Positions 1-6,883 are shown, counted from the stretch's first letter. The stretch is 15,155 nucleotides of DNA from an uncultured Bacteroidales bacterium (GCA_900539915.1 UQDU01000046.1:1-15155); one strand, 5' to 3'. The notes: generated by a model not told the origin, from the letters alone. Numbers and translations are program-made.

Positions 1-54
1 CCAACGACCCCCTGATTAACAGTCAGGTGCTCTAACCAACTGAGCTACTGAAGC
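1..54 (-). tRNA. tRNA-Asn (GTT), 3' part cut off by window edge
   Basis: Read on the minus strand, the acceptor 5' strand (54-48) is followed by TA and a normal D-arm with GCTC/GAGC and the AGTTGGTTA loop. The anticodon stem CCTGA/TCAGG (27-23 with 15-11) encloses the 7-base loop CTGTTAA. The anticodon is GTT (plus-strand 18-20), which decodes Asn AAC/AAU codons. The T-arm and acceptor 3' strand lie beyond base 1, so acceptor pairing cannot be checked. A good promoter lies about 45 bases upstream, so the gene seems to be transcribed on its own. Confidence 0.93.
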
Positions 55-70
55 AGACTTGCATCGTCTC

Positions 71-88
71 TGACAGCCTCTGCTGTCA
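71..88 (-). other. small hairpin in the tRNA-Asn precursor leader
   Basis: TGACAG (71-76) and CTGTCA (83-88) form a perfect 6-bp stem with a 6-base loop. It sits between the predicted transcription start (about 92) and the mature tRNA 5' end (54), so it would be in the leader that RNase P removes. A stem of this size can occur by chance. Confidence 0.35.
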
Positions 89-97
89 AACGCGCCA

Positions 98-128
98 CAA
101 AATTAAGGGTTATTCTTGAAATATCCAA
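98..128 (-). promoter_or_regulatory. predicted Bacteroidota-type promoter for tRNA-Asn
   Basis: On the minus strand TTG (128-126) is followed after 20 bp by TAATTTTG (105-98), matching the -33 TTG / -7 TAnnTTTG pattern. Transcription would begin near base 92, about 38 bases before the mature tRNA. The rest of 55-162 holds no gene. I see no convincing intrinsic terminator for the upstream pseudouridine synthase gene, so some read-through into the tRNA is possible. Confidence 0.6.
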
Positions 129-162
129 ATTTTCATCCTCAAATCTGTCTCAAAACTGTGTT

Positions 163-867
163 TTATGGCGTTTGTTGTTGCTCTGAGGGGGTGTGGGCTT
201 GTGCGGCGAGGGCTTGCCACAGGTTGTCGTCAGGCACGGGCGCGGTGACATCTATCTCCTTGCCGCTGACAGGGTGGGTGAATCTGATGCGCCGTGCCAT
301 CAGGGATATAGACCCGTCGGGGTTGCTGCGCTTGGCTCCGTATTTGAGGTCGCCTTTGACCGGGCATCCGATGGAGGCGAGCTGCACACGTATCTGGTGC
401 TTGCGTCCGGTTTCCAGTTTGACCTCAAGCAGGTTGTATCGGTCGCCACGGGCTATCATGCTGTAGTGGAGTATGGCTTTTTTGCTGTCGGCCACAGGGG
501 TGGCCGAGGCATAGCTCTTGTTGCCTTGCTGGCGTGTGGTGATATAGTGGGTGAGCGTGGCCGAGGGCTCTGCCGGGGTTCCGGCGGTGATGGCCCAGTA
601 GGTCTTGTCTACTTTGCCTTCGCGAAACATCTCGTTGAGGCGCGCCAGGGCCTTGGAGGTCTTGGCAAATACCACCACGCCTCCCACGGGGCGGTCGAGG
701 CGGTGTACGACGCCGCAGAACACGTTGCCCGGCTTGGCGTACTTCTCCTTGAGGTAGGCCTTGATGGTCTCGCTTAGCGGAGTGTCGCCGGTCTTGTCGC
801 CCTGTACTATCTCGCCGGGGGCTTTGTTGACTATGATGAGGTGGTTGTCTTCGTAGAGTACTTCCAT
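163..867 (-). CDS. RluA-family RNA pseudouridine synthase
   Basis: This 234-residue protein should isomerise specific uridines to pseudouridine in rRNA or tRNA in the cytoplasm. The diagnostic RluA motif HRLDRPVGG is at residues 55-63, with the presumed catalytic Asp58. A second conserved block, GRKHQIRVQLASIG, lies near residues 154-167 and is the usual C-terminal signature of the fold. The protein begins directly with the catalytic domain (VLYEDNHLIIVNKAPG) and has no N-terminal S4 RNA-binding domain, so it is the short form of the family. The target nucleotide cannot be told from sequence. The C-terminal tail is short and rich in Gln. It lies downstream of korAB on the same strand, across a 128-bp gap that holds a large palindrome and no recognisable promoter, so it may depend on read-through from korAB. 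Confidence 0.92.
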   Translation of the reverse strand: MEVLYEDNHLIIVNKAPGEIVQGDKTGDTPLSETIKAYLKEKYAKPGNVFCGVVHRLDRPVGGVVVFAKTSKALARLNEMFREGKVDKTYWAITAGTPAEPSATLTHYITTRQQGNKSYASATPVADSKKAILHYSMIARGDRYNLLEVKLETGRKHQIRVQLASIGCPVKGDLKYGAKRSNPDGSISLMARRIRFTHPVSGKEIDVTAPVPDDNLWQALAAQAHTPSEQQQTP

Positions 868-890
868 GATGGCTTGGGTCGGTTTTTAAC

Positions 891-965
891 GTAGGGACGC
901 GGCGTGCCGCGTCATCGTGTCAGGCTGTGTATTGCGTTTGATGACGCGGCACGCCGCGTCCCTAC
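891..965. repeat. nested palindrome, REP/MITE-like inverted repeat
   Basis: Two arms, 891-916 and 940-965, are perfect reverse complements over 26 bases, separated by 23 bases. Each arm is itself nearly all palindrome: GACGCGGC (896-903) and GCCGCGTC (906-913) flank a 2-base centre, and the other arm mirrors this. The element can therefore fold as one long cruciform or hairpin, or as two short hairpins. It occupies the gap between korB and the pseudouridine synthase gene. The form resembles paired REP-type (BIME-like) elements mobilised by RAYT transposases, but no such transposase is in the window and no second copy is seen here. In RNA it could also act as a terminator or 3'-end stabiliser for korAB, although it has no U-tract. 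Confidence 0.85.
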
Positions 966-995
966 ATCGTGATGAGGGTGTCGGGTGGCGTTGCT

Positions 996-2009
996 TTATT
1001 CCACTGTCCAGGTGTCGCCGGCGAGAATCATCTCGCGCAGGGAGTTGAAGCCCTTCTTGGCGCGGACCTCTTCTATCTGCTGGCTGACGGCATCGTTGTA
1101 TGTGATGGAATCCACGTCGCGTATCACACCTACTGCCAGCGGCAGGGTCTCGCCGTCCATCATGGCGAGCTGCTGGTGGAGGAAATTGCTGGGGATTTTG
1201 GCGTCATGCACGAGCACATCGTCGAGCGTGTATCCGTCCTTGCCGATTTCCACGGCTTTGATATAGAATCCGTCGCGTACCAGACCCTTGTTCATGTCCT
1301 TGCCGTAGAGCATCTTTTCGCCGTGGCGCAGATGTATGGTGCGGTCGGCACGTACCTCCTTGTCGGTGATGCGGCTGTGCACGCCGTTGCTGAATATGAC
1401 GCAGTTCTGGAGGATTTCCACTACGGATGTGCCTTTATGGCGAGCTGCCGCTATCATTACCTCGCGTGTGGTCTCAAGTTCCACGTCAATGCTGCGGGCG
1501 AAGAAGTTGCCGCGAGCGCCGAATACGAGTTCTGCCGGGATGAAGGGGTCCTCGACTGTGCCGTAGGGCGATGATTTCGACACTGTGCCGCGGTCACTGG
1601 TGGGGGAGTACTGTCCCTTGGTCAGGCCGTAGATTTTGTTGTTGAAAATCATCATGTTGATGTCGATGTTTCGGCGGATGGCATGGATGAAGTGGTTGCC
1701 GCCGATGGCGAGTCCGTCACCGTCGCCCGACACCTGCCATACGGTAAGCTCGGGGTTGGCGAGCTTGACGCCTGTGGCTATGGCGGCTGCGCGGCCGTGG
1801 ATGGTGTGCATGCCGTAGGTGTTCATGTAGTAGGGCAGACGCGATGAGCAGCCGATACCCGATATGACGGCTGTCTGGTGGGGGGCTACGCCCACTGCGG
1901 CCATGGCCTTGTGGAGCGAGTTGAGTATGGCGTGGTCACCGCAGCCGGGGCACCAGCGCACTGACTGGTCGCTCTTGAAGTTGGCGGGGGTATATATGAG
2001 TTCTTCCAT
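996..2009 (-). CDS. korB: 2-oxoacid:ferredoxin oxidoreductase, beta subunit (probably 2-oxoglutarate)
   Basis: This is the thiamine-diphosphate subunit of a 2-oxoacid:ferredoxin oxidoreductase, 337 residues long. It decarboxylates a 2-oxoacid in the presence of CoA and passes electrons to ferredoxin. WCPGCG (residues 19-24), GIGC (51-54) and a later Cys203 supply four cysteines (20, 23, 54, 203) in the pattern that holds the [4Fe-4S] cluster of this family. The ThDP/Mg2+ motif is GDGD (95-98) followed by NN (123-124), and the substrate-side motif KGQYSPT follows at 131-137. korA starts the operon, and only 35 bp separate korA from korB. Together they form the two-gene type with the gamma domain fused to alpha; no delta ferredoxin subunit is encoded here. 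2-Oxoglutarate as substrate is inferred from the two-subunit architecture; pyruvate or another 2-oxoacid is not excluded. Confidence 0.93.
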   Translation of the reverse strand: MEELIYTPANFKSDQSVRWCPGCGDHAILNSLHKAMAAVGVAPHQTAVISGIGCSSRLPYYMNTYGMHTIHGRAAAIATGVKLANPELTVWQVSGDGDGLAIGGNHFIHAIRRNIDINMMIFNNKIYGLTKGQYSPTSDRGTVSKSSPYGTVEDPFIPAELVFGARGNFFARSIDVELETTREVMIAAARHKGTSVVEILQNCVIFSNGVHSRITDKEVRADRTIHLRHGEKMLYGKDMNKGLVRDGFYIKAVEIGKDGYTLDDVLVHDAKIPSNFLHQQLAMMDGETLPLAVGVIRDVDSITYNDAVSQQIEEVRAKKGFNSLREMILAGDTWTVE

Positions 2010-2044
2010 TGTTGTCTAAGATATGGAGGTTTGTTTGATATGTC

Positions 2045-3886
2045 TTATTTACCGAGGATTTCGCGTACCTTCTCTACGACCTCGCTGACAGAGAACGGCT
2101 GGCCCTGGACCTTGTTGATGCGGTCGATGTGGGTGCCGGGGAATTTTGACTGGAGGTAGTCGGCGCACATGCCGGTGTTGAGCTCGGCCACGATTACTCG
2201 CTTGTAGCGGCTCATTATGTCGGCCATGTTGCGAGGCAGAGGGTTGATGTAGGCGAGCTGGGTGAATGCCATGGGGATACCGGCGGCGTTGAGCTCGTTG
2301 GCTGCGGTGCGCAGGTGTCCGTATGTGCCGCCCCATCCGAGGAGCAGTGTGTCGGCGTTTTCGTCGCCGAGCACTTCCTGCAGAGGTATGTCGTCGGCGA
2401 TGCGTGCCACCTTCTCGCGGCGCAGTGTGACCATCTTCTCGTGGTTGGCCGGGTCGGTGGAGATGGCTCCGGTGTTGCTGTCCTTTTCCAGGCCTCCCAC
2501 GCGGTGCATCAGGCCTTCGGTGCCGGGGAGAGCCCAGTAGCGCGAAAGCGACTTGTCGTCACGCTTGTAAGGCTTCCAGCCCTCGCGGAGTGATTCGGGG
2601 ACGAAGCGCGGATGTATCTCGGGGTATTCGTCGGCCTCGGGTACACGCCATGCGCTTGAGCCGTTGCCGATGAAGGCGTCGGTGAGCAGGATGACCGGAG
2701 TCATGTGCTCGATGGCGATACGTGCGGCCTCGAAAGCCATGTCAAAGCAGTTGGTGGGAGTTGTGGCAGCAAGCACACACAGGGGCGACTCGCCGTTGCG
2801 GCCATAGAGGGCCTGCATCAGGTCGGTCTGCTCGGTCTTTGTGGGCATGCCTGTAGAGGGGCCTCCGCGCATGACGTCAATAATCACGAGCGGCAGCTCG
2901 GCGATTACTGCCAGACCGATGCCTTCGCTCTTGAGGGCCAGGCCGGGACCTGAGGTTGATGTCACGGCAAGGTCGCCGGCAAACGAGGCGCCGATGGCCG
3001 AGCACACGCCAGCTATCTCGTCCTCCATCTGTACGGCTGTCACGCCGAGGTCCTTGCGCTTGGCCAGCTCATGGAGTATGTCGGTGGCAGGGGTGATGGG
3101 GTAGCTGCCGAGGAAGAGCGGACGGCCGCTGCGCTCTGAGGCCATGATGAGGCCCCATGCTGTGGCGGTGTTGCCGTTGATGTCGGTGTAGACTCCCTTC
3201 TGGGGATTTTCGGTCTCGATGCGGTAGGTCGATACCGAAGCGTGTATGTTGTGGCCGTAGTTGTAGCCGGCCTGTAGTACTTCGCGGTTGGCCTCGAAGA
3301 TGGCGGGTTTCTTGGCAAATTTGCTCTGGAGGTGACGTATGGCCGCATCTATGGGGCGGTCAAACAGCCAGCAGACGAGACCCAGGGCAAATATGTTGCG
3401 GCATTTGAGCACGCTCTTGTTGTCTAAGCCCTTGTCGGCCAGAGCGGCCTTGGTCATGGAGGTTACAGGCACTTCTACTACCTGGGCGTTGATGCCGAGT
3501 TCCTTAAACGGCTCGTTGGTCTCGAACAGCGCCTTCTTGAGGTCTGCTTCCTTGAATGAGTCGATGTCTACGATGATTACGCCGCCGGGCTTGAGAAACT
3601 TGACGTTCTGCTTCAGTGCGGCAGGATTCATGGCTATGAGCACGTCGCATTTGTCACCGGGGGTGTGCACGTTCATGCCGACGCTTACCTGGAAGCCCGA
3701 GACGCCGCTGAGTGATCCCTGCGGTGCGCGGATTTCTGCCGGATAGTCGGGAAATGTTGAAACTTGGTTGCCTACGCCGGCTGACACGTTGGTAAAGATG
3801 TTACCGGCCAGCTGCATTCCGTCGCCGGAGTCGCCCGAAAACCTGACGACTACCTTGTCGAGGACTTTGATGTCTGTTGTCTCCAT
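2045..3886 (-). CDS. korA: 2-oxoacid:ferredoxin oxidoreductase, alpha subunit with fused gamma domain
   Basis: This 613-residue protein carries the gamma and alpha domains of a 2-oxoacid:ferredoxin oxidoreductase in one chain. The N-terminal gamma domain spans about residues 10-200 and opens with RFSGDSGDGMQLAG. The alpha domain follows from about residue 235, with SYPITPATDI (261-270), the acidic EDE (288-290), TSGPG (311-315) and RGGPSTGMPTKTEQTDL (340-356), all typical of the pyrimidine-binding side of the ThDP site. The C-terminal domain (about 500-613) closes the family fold. It acts with KorB in the cytoplasm, probably in the oxidative or reductive TCA step between 2-oxoglutarate and succinyl-CoA, linked to ferredoxin. 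The gene heads the operon and has a promoter about 140 bp upstream, divergent from an S24-type repressor gene. Length and domain order are normal for Bacteroidota. Confidence 0.93.
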   Translation of the reverse strand: METTDIKVLDKVVVRFSGDSGDGMQLAGNIFTNVSAGVGNQVSTFPDYPAEIRAPQGSLSGVSGFQVSVGMNVHTPGDKCDVLIAMNPAALKQNVKFLKPGGVIIVDIDSFKEADLKKALFETNEPFKELGINAQVVEVPVTSMTKAALADKGLDNKSVLKCRNIFALGLVCWLFDRPIDAAIRHLQSKFAKKPAIFEANREVLQAGYNYGHNIHASVSTYRIETENPQKGVYTDINGNTATAWGLIMASERSGRPLFLGSYPITPATDILHELAKRKDLGVTAVQMEDEIAGVCSAIGASFAGDLAVTSTSGPGLALKSEGIGLAVIAELPLVIIDVMRGGPSTGMPTKTEQTDLMQALYGRNGESPLCVLAATTPTNCFDMAFEAARIAIEHMTPVILLTDAFIGNGSSAWRVPEADEYPEIHPRFVPESLREGWKPYKRDDKSLSRYWALPGTEGLMHRVGGLEKDSNTGAISTDPANHEKMVTLRREKVARIADDIPLQEVLGDENADTLLLGWGGTYGHLRTAANELNAAGIPMAFTQLAYINPLPRNMADIMSRYKRVIVAELNTGMCADYLQSKFPGTHIDRINKVQGQPFSVSEVVEKVREILGK

Positions 3887-4026
3887 AAATACTATATAGA
3901 TGTTTCTTGTCTTCTGATGATGAATTTGAAAGGTTCTCTCACACTTCTGTCATGGATATTTGACGTGATTGGCTGAGTTTGACCGACAAATTGTAACCTG
4001 TTGGATTGTTTTATCTTCCAAAATGG

Positions 4027-4057
4027 CAAATTTAAGAATTTTTATGCTTTTCGGCAA
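4027..4057 (-). promoter_or_regulatory. predicted promoter of the korAB operon
   Basis: On the minus strand TTG (4057-4055) is followed after 20 bp by TAAATTTG (4034-4027), a full match to the Bacteroidota -33/-7 pattern. Transcription would start near 4021, giving a 5' leader of about 135 bases. A 5-bp stem (4017-4021 with 4001-4005) could form at the very 5' end of the RNA. An imperfect inverted repeat, CGGCA (4052-4056) and TGCCG (4078-4082), overlaps the -33 side and might be a regulator site, but this is speculative. Confidence 0.6.
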
Positions 4058-4092
4058 AAGTTTTATCCCGATTGTTGTGCCGGAAGATTAAA

Positions 4093-4112
4093 TTTAACGA
4101 ATCTCGGTTAAA
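4093..4112. promoter_or_regulatory. possible operator: inverted repeat between divergent promoters
   Basis: TTTAAC (4093-4098) and GTTAAA (4107-4112) form a perfect 6-bp inverted repeat with an 8-base spacer. It lies 6 bp upstream of the -33 element of the repressor gene, in the gap shared with korA. Dimeric HTH repressors bind sites of about this size, so autoregulation is possible. AT-rich repeats of this length are also common by chance. Confidence 0.3.
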
Positions 4113-4118
4113 AATACA

Positions 4119-4148
4119 TTGATATTATTGTAATAATTACTATCTTTG
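4119..4148 (+). promoter_or_regulatory. predicted promoter of the HTH-S24 repressor gene
   Basis: TTG (4119-4121) is followed after 19 bp by TATCTTTG (4141-4148), a full match to the Bacteroidota pattern. The start site would be near 4154, leaving a leader of only about 14 bases before the ATG at 4168. The very short leader has no Shine-Dalgarno sequence. Confidence 0.65.
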
Positions 4149-4167
4149 CGGTATATACTACTATAAT

Positions 4168-4905
4168 ATGATTTCTTTATCAGCCAATAATGCGCGACCC
4201 TTTGATTCGGATGCTGTGATCGGGCGCATCCGGCATCTCATAAGCATATCTCACATGTCACAGGCGGAGTTTGCGCGCCGCATAGGGGTGGACCCTTCCA
4301 ACCTTTCCAAGCATCTTTCGGGGCGTTTCCCTATAACCGAAGGGCTGATTAACCGTATTGTGGCTGATTTCGGAGTGGCCAAGCCGTGGCTCCATGATGG
4401 TGTGGGTATTCCGTTCCCCAAGCCGCAGCATGCTGTGGCCGTGGACTCCGGGGCCATACATGACATGGACGATGAGGTATCCGCAGCCCCGGCAGCTGCC
4501 TCCATGCTTCCGGTGTATGACATAGACGTGACAGCCGGCACGGCCGAACTGTCGCGCATGCTGACATCCGACCGCATAGTGGGGCGCGTGGACCTGCCGC
4601 AGCTCAACCACGACGACATCATAGTCCGCGTCAGCGGTGACTCCATGTCGCCCACCATCCAAAACGGGGGCTACATAGCCATCCGCCCCATCCGCGACAC
4701 CTCCGTCATATTCTGGGGGCAGATCTACGTCGTGGTGCTTGACGACTACCGCCTCGTCAAATTCGTGCGCCGCTGCACCTCCGACCCCTCCATGGTCATA
4801 CTCCACTCCGATAACGCCGCCTATGACGACATGGAAATCCGCCGCGCCGACATCCGCAGCCTCTTCATAGTCGACGCCATCCTCAACTTCGACCTCCGCA
4901 CCTGA
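4168..4905 (+). CDS. HTH-S24 (LexA/CI-like) transcriptional repressor
   Basis: This 245-residue cytoplasmic regulator has an N-terminal XRE-type helix-turn-helix (about residues 15-72; MSQAEFARRIGVDPSNLSKH at 30-49 covers the DNA-reading helices). A variable linker follows, then a C-terminal S24 peptidase-like domain (about 114-240). The autocleavage dyad is present: Ser159 in GDSM (157-160) and Lys198 in RLVKFVRR. An Ala-Gly pair at 123-124 (VTAGTAEL) precedes the catalytic domain where LexA/CI proteins are cut, so the protein may self-cleave in response to a signal. It has its own promoter with a very short leader and is divergent from korAB. A role in regulating korAB, or only itself, is possible but unproven. 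Codon use changes inside the gene: the S24 half uses mostly C-ending codons, whereas the HTH half is mixed. There is no phage gene nearby. Confidence 0.88.
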   Translation: MISLSANNARPFDSDAVIGRIRHLISISHMSQAEFARRIGVDPSNLSKHLSGRFPITEGLINRIVADFGVAKPWLHDGVGIPFPKPQHAVAVDSGAIHDMDDEVSAAPAAASMLPVYDIDVTAGTAELSRMLTSDRIVGRVDLPQLNHDDIIVRVSGDSMSPTIQNGGYIAIRPIRDTSVIFWGQIYVVVLDDYRLVKFVRRCTSDPSMVILHSDNAAYDDMEIRRADIRSLFIVDAILNFDLRT

Positions 4906-5005
4906 CCCACTTTATTGAAATATCGGATTTATGCCTTACCACCGTTAATTGTTAAATATATTTAAAGGGTGGCGTCTCCGGTTTTTATCTTCGGCTAATC
5001 GTGAT

Positions 5006-5018
5006 AGCCTGTGAGGCT
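5006..5018 (+). other. small hairpin upstream of the rpmE2 promoter
   Basis: AGCCT (5006-5010) and AGGCT (5014-5018) form a 5-bp stem with a GTG loop, 100 bases after the repressor stop codon and before the rpmE2 -33 element. There is no T-run after it, so it is at most a weak terminator for the repressor gene. The rest of 4906-5033 shows nothing else that I recognise. Confidence 0.3.
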
Positions 5019-5033
5019 TAAGATATATAACTG

Positions 5034-5064
5034 TTGCATATTACGAAAGTTATGTGTAAATTTG
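5034..5064 (+). promoter_or_regulatory. predicted promoter of rpmE2
   Basis: TTG (5034-5036) is followed after 20 bp by TAAATTTG (5057-5064), a full match to the Bacteroidota pattern. Transcription would begin near 5070, giving a leader of about 78 bases. The leader can form a small stem, TGACG (5079-5083) with CGTCA (5098-5102), and then becomes A-rich and unstructured before the start codon. Confidence 0.65.
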
Positions 5065-5148
5065 CCGCGCCATTACAATGACGAGGCGCCTTACCAGCGT
5101 CAAGTTTACCACAAACACTAAAACTCATAAAATAACACTCACATAACG

Positions 5149-5403
5149 ATGAAACAAGGTATCCATCCCGACAATTACCGCGAGGTCGTGTTTAAGGACA
5201 TGTCCAACGACGAAACTTTCATCACCCGCTCTACCGTAGCCGCTAAGGAGACTATCGAAATCGACGGTGTGACATACCCCCTTGTAAAGCTTGAAATCAC
5301 AAGCTCGTCTCACCCCTTCTTCACCGGCAAGCAGAAACTCGTTGACACCGCCGGCCGCGTGGACAAGTTCATGAGCCGCTACGGCAACCGCAAAAAGAAA
5401 TAA
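5149..5403 (+). CDS. rpmE2: 50S ribosomal protein L31, type B
   Basis: This 84-residue basic protein is a component of the large ribosomal subunit at the bridge region between subunits. It begins MKQGIHPDNYREVVFKDMS, the typical L31 start, and contains TSSSHPFFTGKQKLVDTAGRVDKF with a Lys/Arg-rich end (NRKKK). It has no cysteines at all, so it is the zinc-free type B (YkgM-like) paralogue and not the CxxC zinc-binding type. In many bacteria the zinc-free form replaces the zinc form when zinc is scarce; in Bacteroidota it is commonly the main L31. I see no Zur-box-like site at its promoter. It is a single-gene unit with its own promoter and a strong terminator. Confidence 0.97.
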   Translation: MKQGIHPDNYREVVFKDMSNDETFITRSTVAAKETIEIDGVTYPLVKLEITSSSHPFFTGKQKLVDTAGRVDKFMSRYGNRKKK

Positions 5404-5404
5404 T

Positions 5405-5424
5405 CGGTCTCATACGCCAGACCG
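5405..5424 (+). other. short hairpin just after rpmE2
   Basis: CGGTCT (5405-5410) and AGACCG (5419-5424) form a perfect 6-bp stem with an 8-base loop, starting one base after the rpmE2 stop codon. It precedes the stronger terminator hairpin at 5438-5480 and may protect the mRNA 3' end. Confidence 0.45.
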
Positions 5425-5437
5425 GACAAACTTCACA

Positions 5438-5493
5438 CGACATCGGCTTCCTGAAATTTTCAAACAGGAGGCCGATGTCGTTATATATATACT
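5438..5493 (+). terminator. intrinsic terminator of rpmE2
   Basis: A 16-bp stem, 5438-5453 with 5465-5480, contains one G:U-type position and has an 11-base AT-rich loop. It is followed by the T/A-rich tail TTATATATAT. It lies 35 bases after the stop codon and separates rpmE2 from serB. Confidence 0.85.
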
Positions 5494-5509
5494 CCCTTAT
5501 GGCTAAATA

Positions 5510-5541
5510 TTGGGCTATTAGGATAAAATTTCGTAAATTTC
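5510..5541 (+). promoter_or_regulatory. predicted promoter of serB
   Basis: TTG (5510-5512) is followed after 21 bp by TAAATTTC (5534-5541), which differs from TAnnTTTG only in the last base. Transcription would begin near 5547. That leaves about 23 bases before the first possible start codon (5570) or about 62 before the second (5609). Confidence 0.5.
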
Positions 5542-5569
5542 CAGCCCGATTAGCCTCACGGCAGCCGGC

Positions 5570-6883
5570 ATGGAGAATGCCGCTCTATCATATCAGCTAT
5601 CCAACCATATGCAAAACGAAGAAACCACCAGGTCTAATGAGACAGAACTCATACTCATCAATATATCCGGGCATGACCGTCCGGGCGTGACCTCCGCGCT
5701 GACTGAGATACTTGCGCGTTACGATGCCGGCATCCTTGATATCGGTCAGGCCGACATACACCACAGCCTGTCGCTTGGACTCCTGTTCAAGACTTCGAGC
5801 GATGTCAGCGGTGACATACTCAAGGAGCTGCTGCTTAAAGCCTACGAGCTTAATGTCAACATACGCTTCACTCCGGTGACCATCGAGGAGTATGAGGACT
5901 GGGTGGGCCGTCAGGGCAAAAACCGCTGGATCATAACCATACTCGGACGCAAACTTACAGCGCGTCACATAGCTCTGGTGACTGCCGAGGTGGCCCGTCA
6001 GCAGCTCAACATTGACGGCATACAGCGACTTACGGGCCGTATGCCTCTAAGGGAGATGCCCGAAGCGACTTCACAGGCCAAAGCATGTGTGGAATTGTCG
6101 GTGCGCGGCACCCCCTTGAGCCATGCCGACATGCAGGCGCGATTTATGGAGATAGCCCAGGCCGAGGAATTTGACATCTCGCTTCAGGAGGATACGATGT
6201 ATCGCCGCTGCCGCCGTCTGGTGTGCTTCGATATGGACTCTACGCTCATCGAGACGGAGGTGATTGACGAGCTGGCGCAGCGAGCCGGCGTAGGCGACAA
6301 GGTCCGCGCCATTACTGAGCGTGCCATGAGGGGCGAGATTGACTTCTGCGAGAGCTTCCGCGAGCGTGTGGCTCTGCTTGAGGGGCTGCCCGAAAGCGTG
6401 ATGCAGGAAATCGCCGAGTCGCTTCCCGTGACCGAAGGGCTGGAGCGCATGATGAAAGTGCTTAAACTGGCCGGATTCAAGACCGCCATCCTGTCGGGCG
6501 GATTCACCTATTTCGGCTACTATCTGAAGCAGAAATACGGCTTTGACTACGTGTATGCCAACGAACTGGAGATTGTGGACGGCCATCTGACAGGCCGTGC
6601 TGTGGGTGAAATCGTCGACGGCCGCCGCAAAGCCGAACTGCTGAAGCTGATAGCCCAGGTCGAGAATGTCAACATAGCGCAGACAATCGCGGTAGGCGAC
6701 GGTGCCAACGACCTCCCCATGCTTGCCACCGCCGGTCTCGGCATAGCCTTCCATGCCAAACCAAAGGTCAAGGAGACCGCCGAGCAGTCCATCTCCACCA
6801 TAGGCCTTGACGGCGTCCTCTATTTCATCGGCTTCAAGGACTCCTTTATCTCTACGCCCAATCCTACGGCTGCAGCCCATTAA
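5570..6883 (+). CDS. serB: phosphoserine phosphatase with N-terminal ACT domains
   Basis: This enzyme hydrolyses O-phosphoserine to serine, the last step of serine synthesis. The 437-residue chain has an ACT domain (about 26-100, beginning LILINISGHDRPGVTSALTEI), a second ACT-like segment (about 118-195) and a HAD phosphatase domain (about 215-420). HAD motifs are intact: DMDST (221-225) with nucleophile Asp221 and acid/base Asp223, Ser309 in LSGG, Lys354, and GDGAND (376-381). The ACT domains probably give serine feedback control. The start is uncertain: ATG 5570 gives the longest form, but the in-frame ATG at 5609 (Met14) begins just before the conserved ACT region and is closer to the usual Bacteroidota N-terminus. 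The gene is followed by its own hairpin and seems to be a single-gene unit. Confidence 0.96.
   Translation: MENAALSYQLSNHMQNEETTRSNETELILINISGHDRPGVTSALTEILARYDAGILDIGQADIHHSLSLGLLFKTSSDVSGDILKELLLKAYELNVNIRFTPVTIEEYEDWVGRQGKNRWIITILGRKLTARHIALVTAEVARQQLNIDGIQRLTGRMPLREMPEATSQAKACVELSVRGTPLSHADMQARFMEIAQAEEFDISLQEDTMYRRCRRLVCFDMDSTLIETEVIDELAQRAGVGDKVRAITERAMRGEIDFCESFRERVALLEGLPESVMQEIAESLPVTEGLERMMKVLKLAGFKTAILSGGFTYFGYYLKQKYGFDYVYANELEIVDGHLTGRAVGEIVDGRRKAELLKLIAQVENVNIAQTIAVGDGANDLPMLATAGLGIAFHAKPKVKETAEQSISTIGLDGVLYFIGFKDSFISTPNPTAAAH

Noticed and set aside
193..777. Long plus-strand reading frame opposite the pseudouridine synthase
   Set aside because: It is the antisense of a clear RluA-family gene and shows no domain; long antisense frames are expected in G+C-rich coding DNA.
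891..965. CRISPR repeat
   Set aside because: There are only two copies, in inverted and not direct orientation, with no array, leader or cas genes.
969..1574. 201-residue plus-strand frame opposite korB
   Set aside because: It starts in the palindrome flank and runs antisense to conserved KorB motifs; the translation looks like a shadow and has no recognisable family.
4168..4905. Prophage remnant around the S24 repressor
   Set aside because: No integrase, Cro, replication or structural genes are nearby; both flanks are core housekeeping genes.
5034..5148. Zur-controlled zinc-stress pair (rpmE2 with zupT)
   Set aside because: Both genes relate to zinc in other bacteria, but they are 4 kb apart with separate control regions, and I see no shared palindromic operator.
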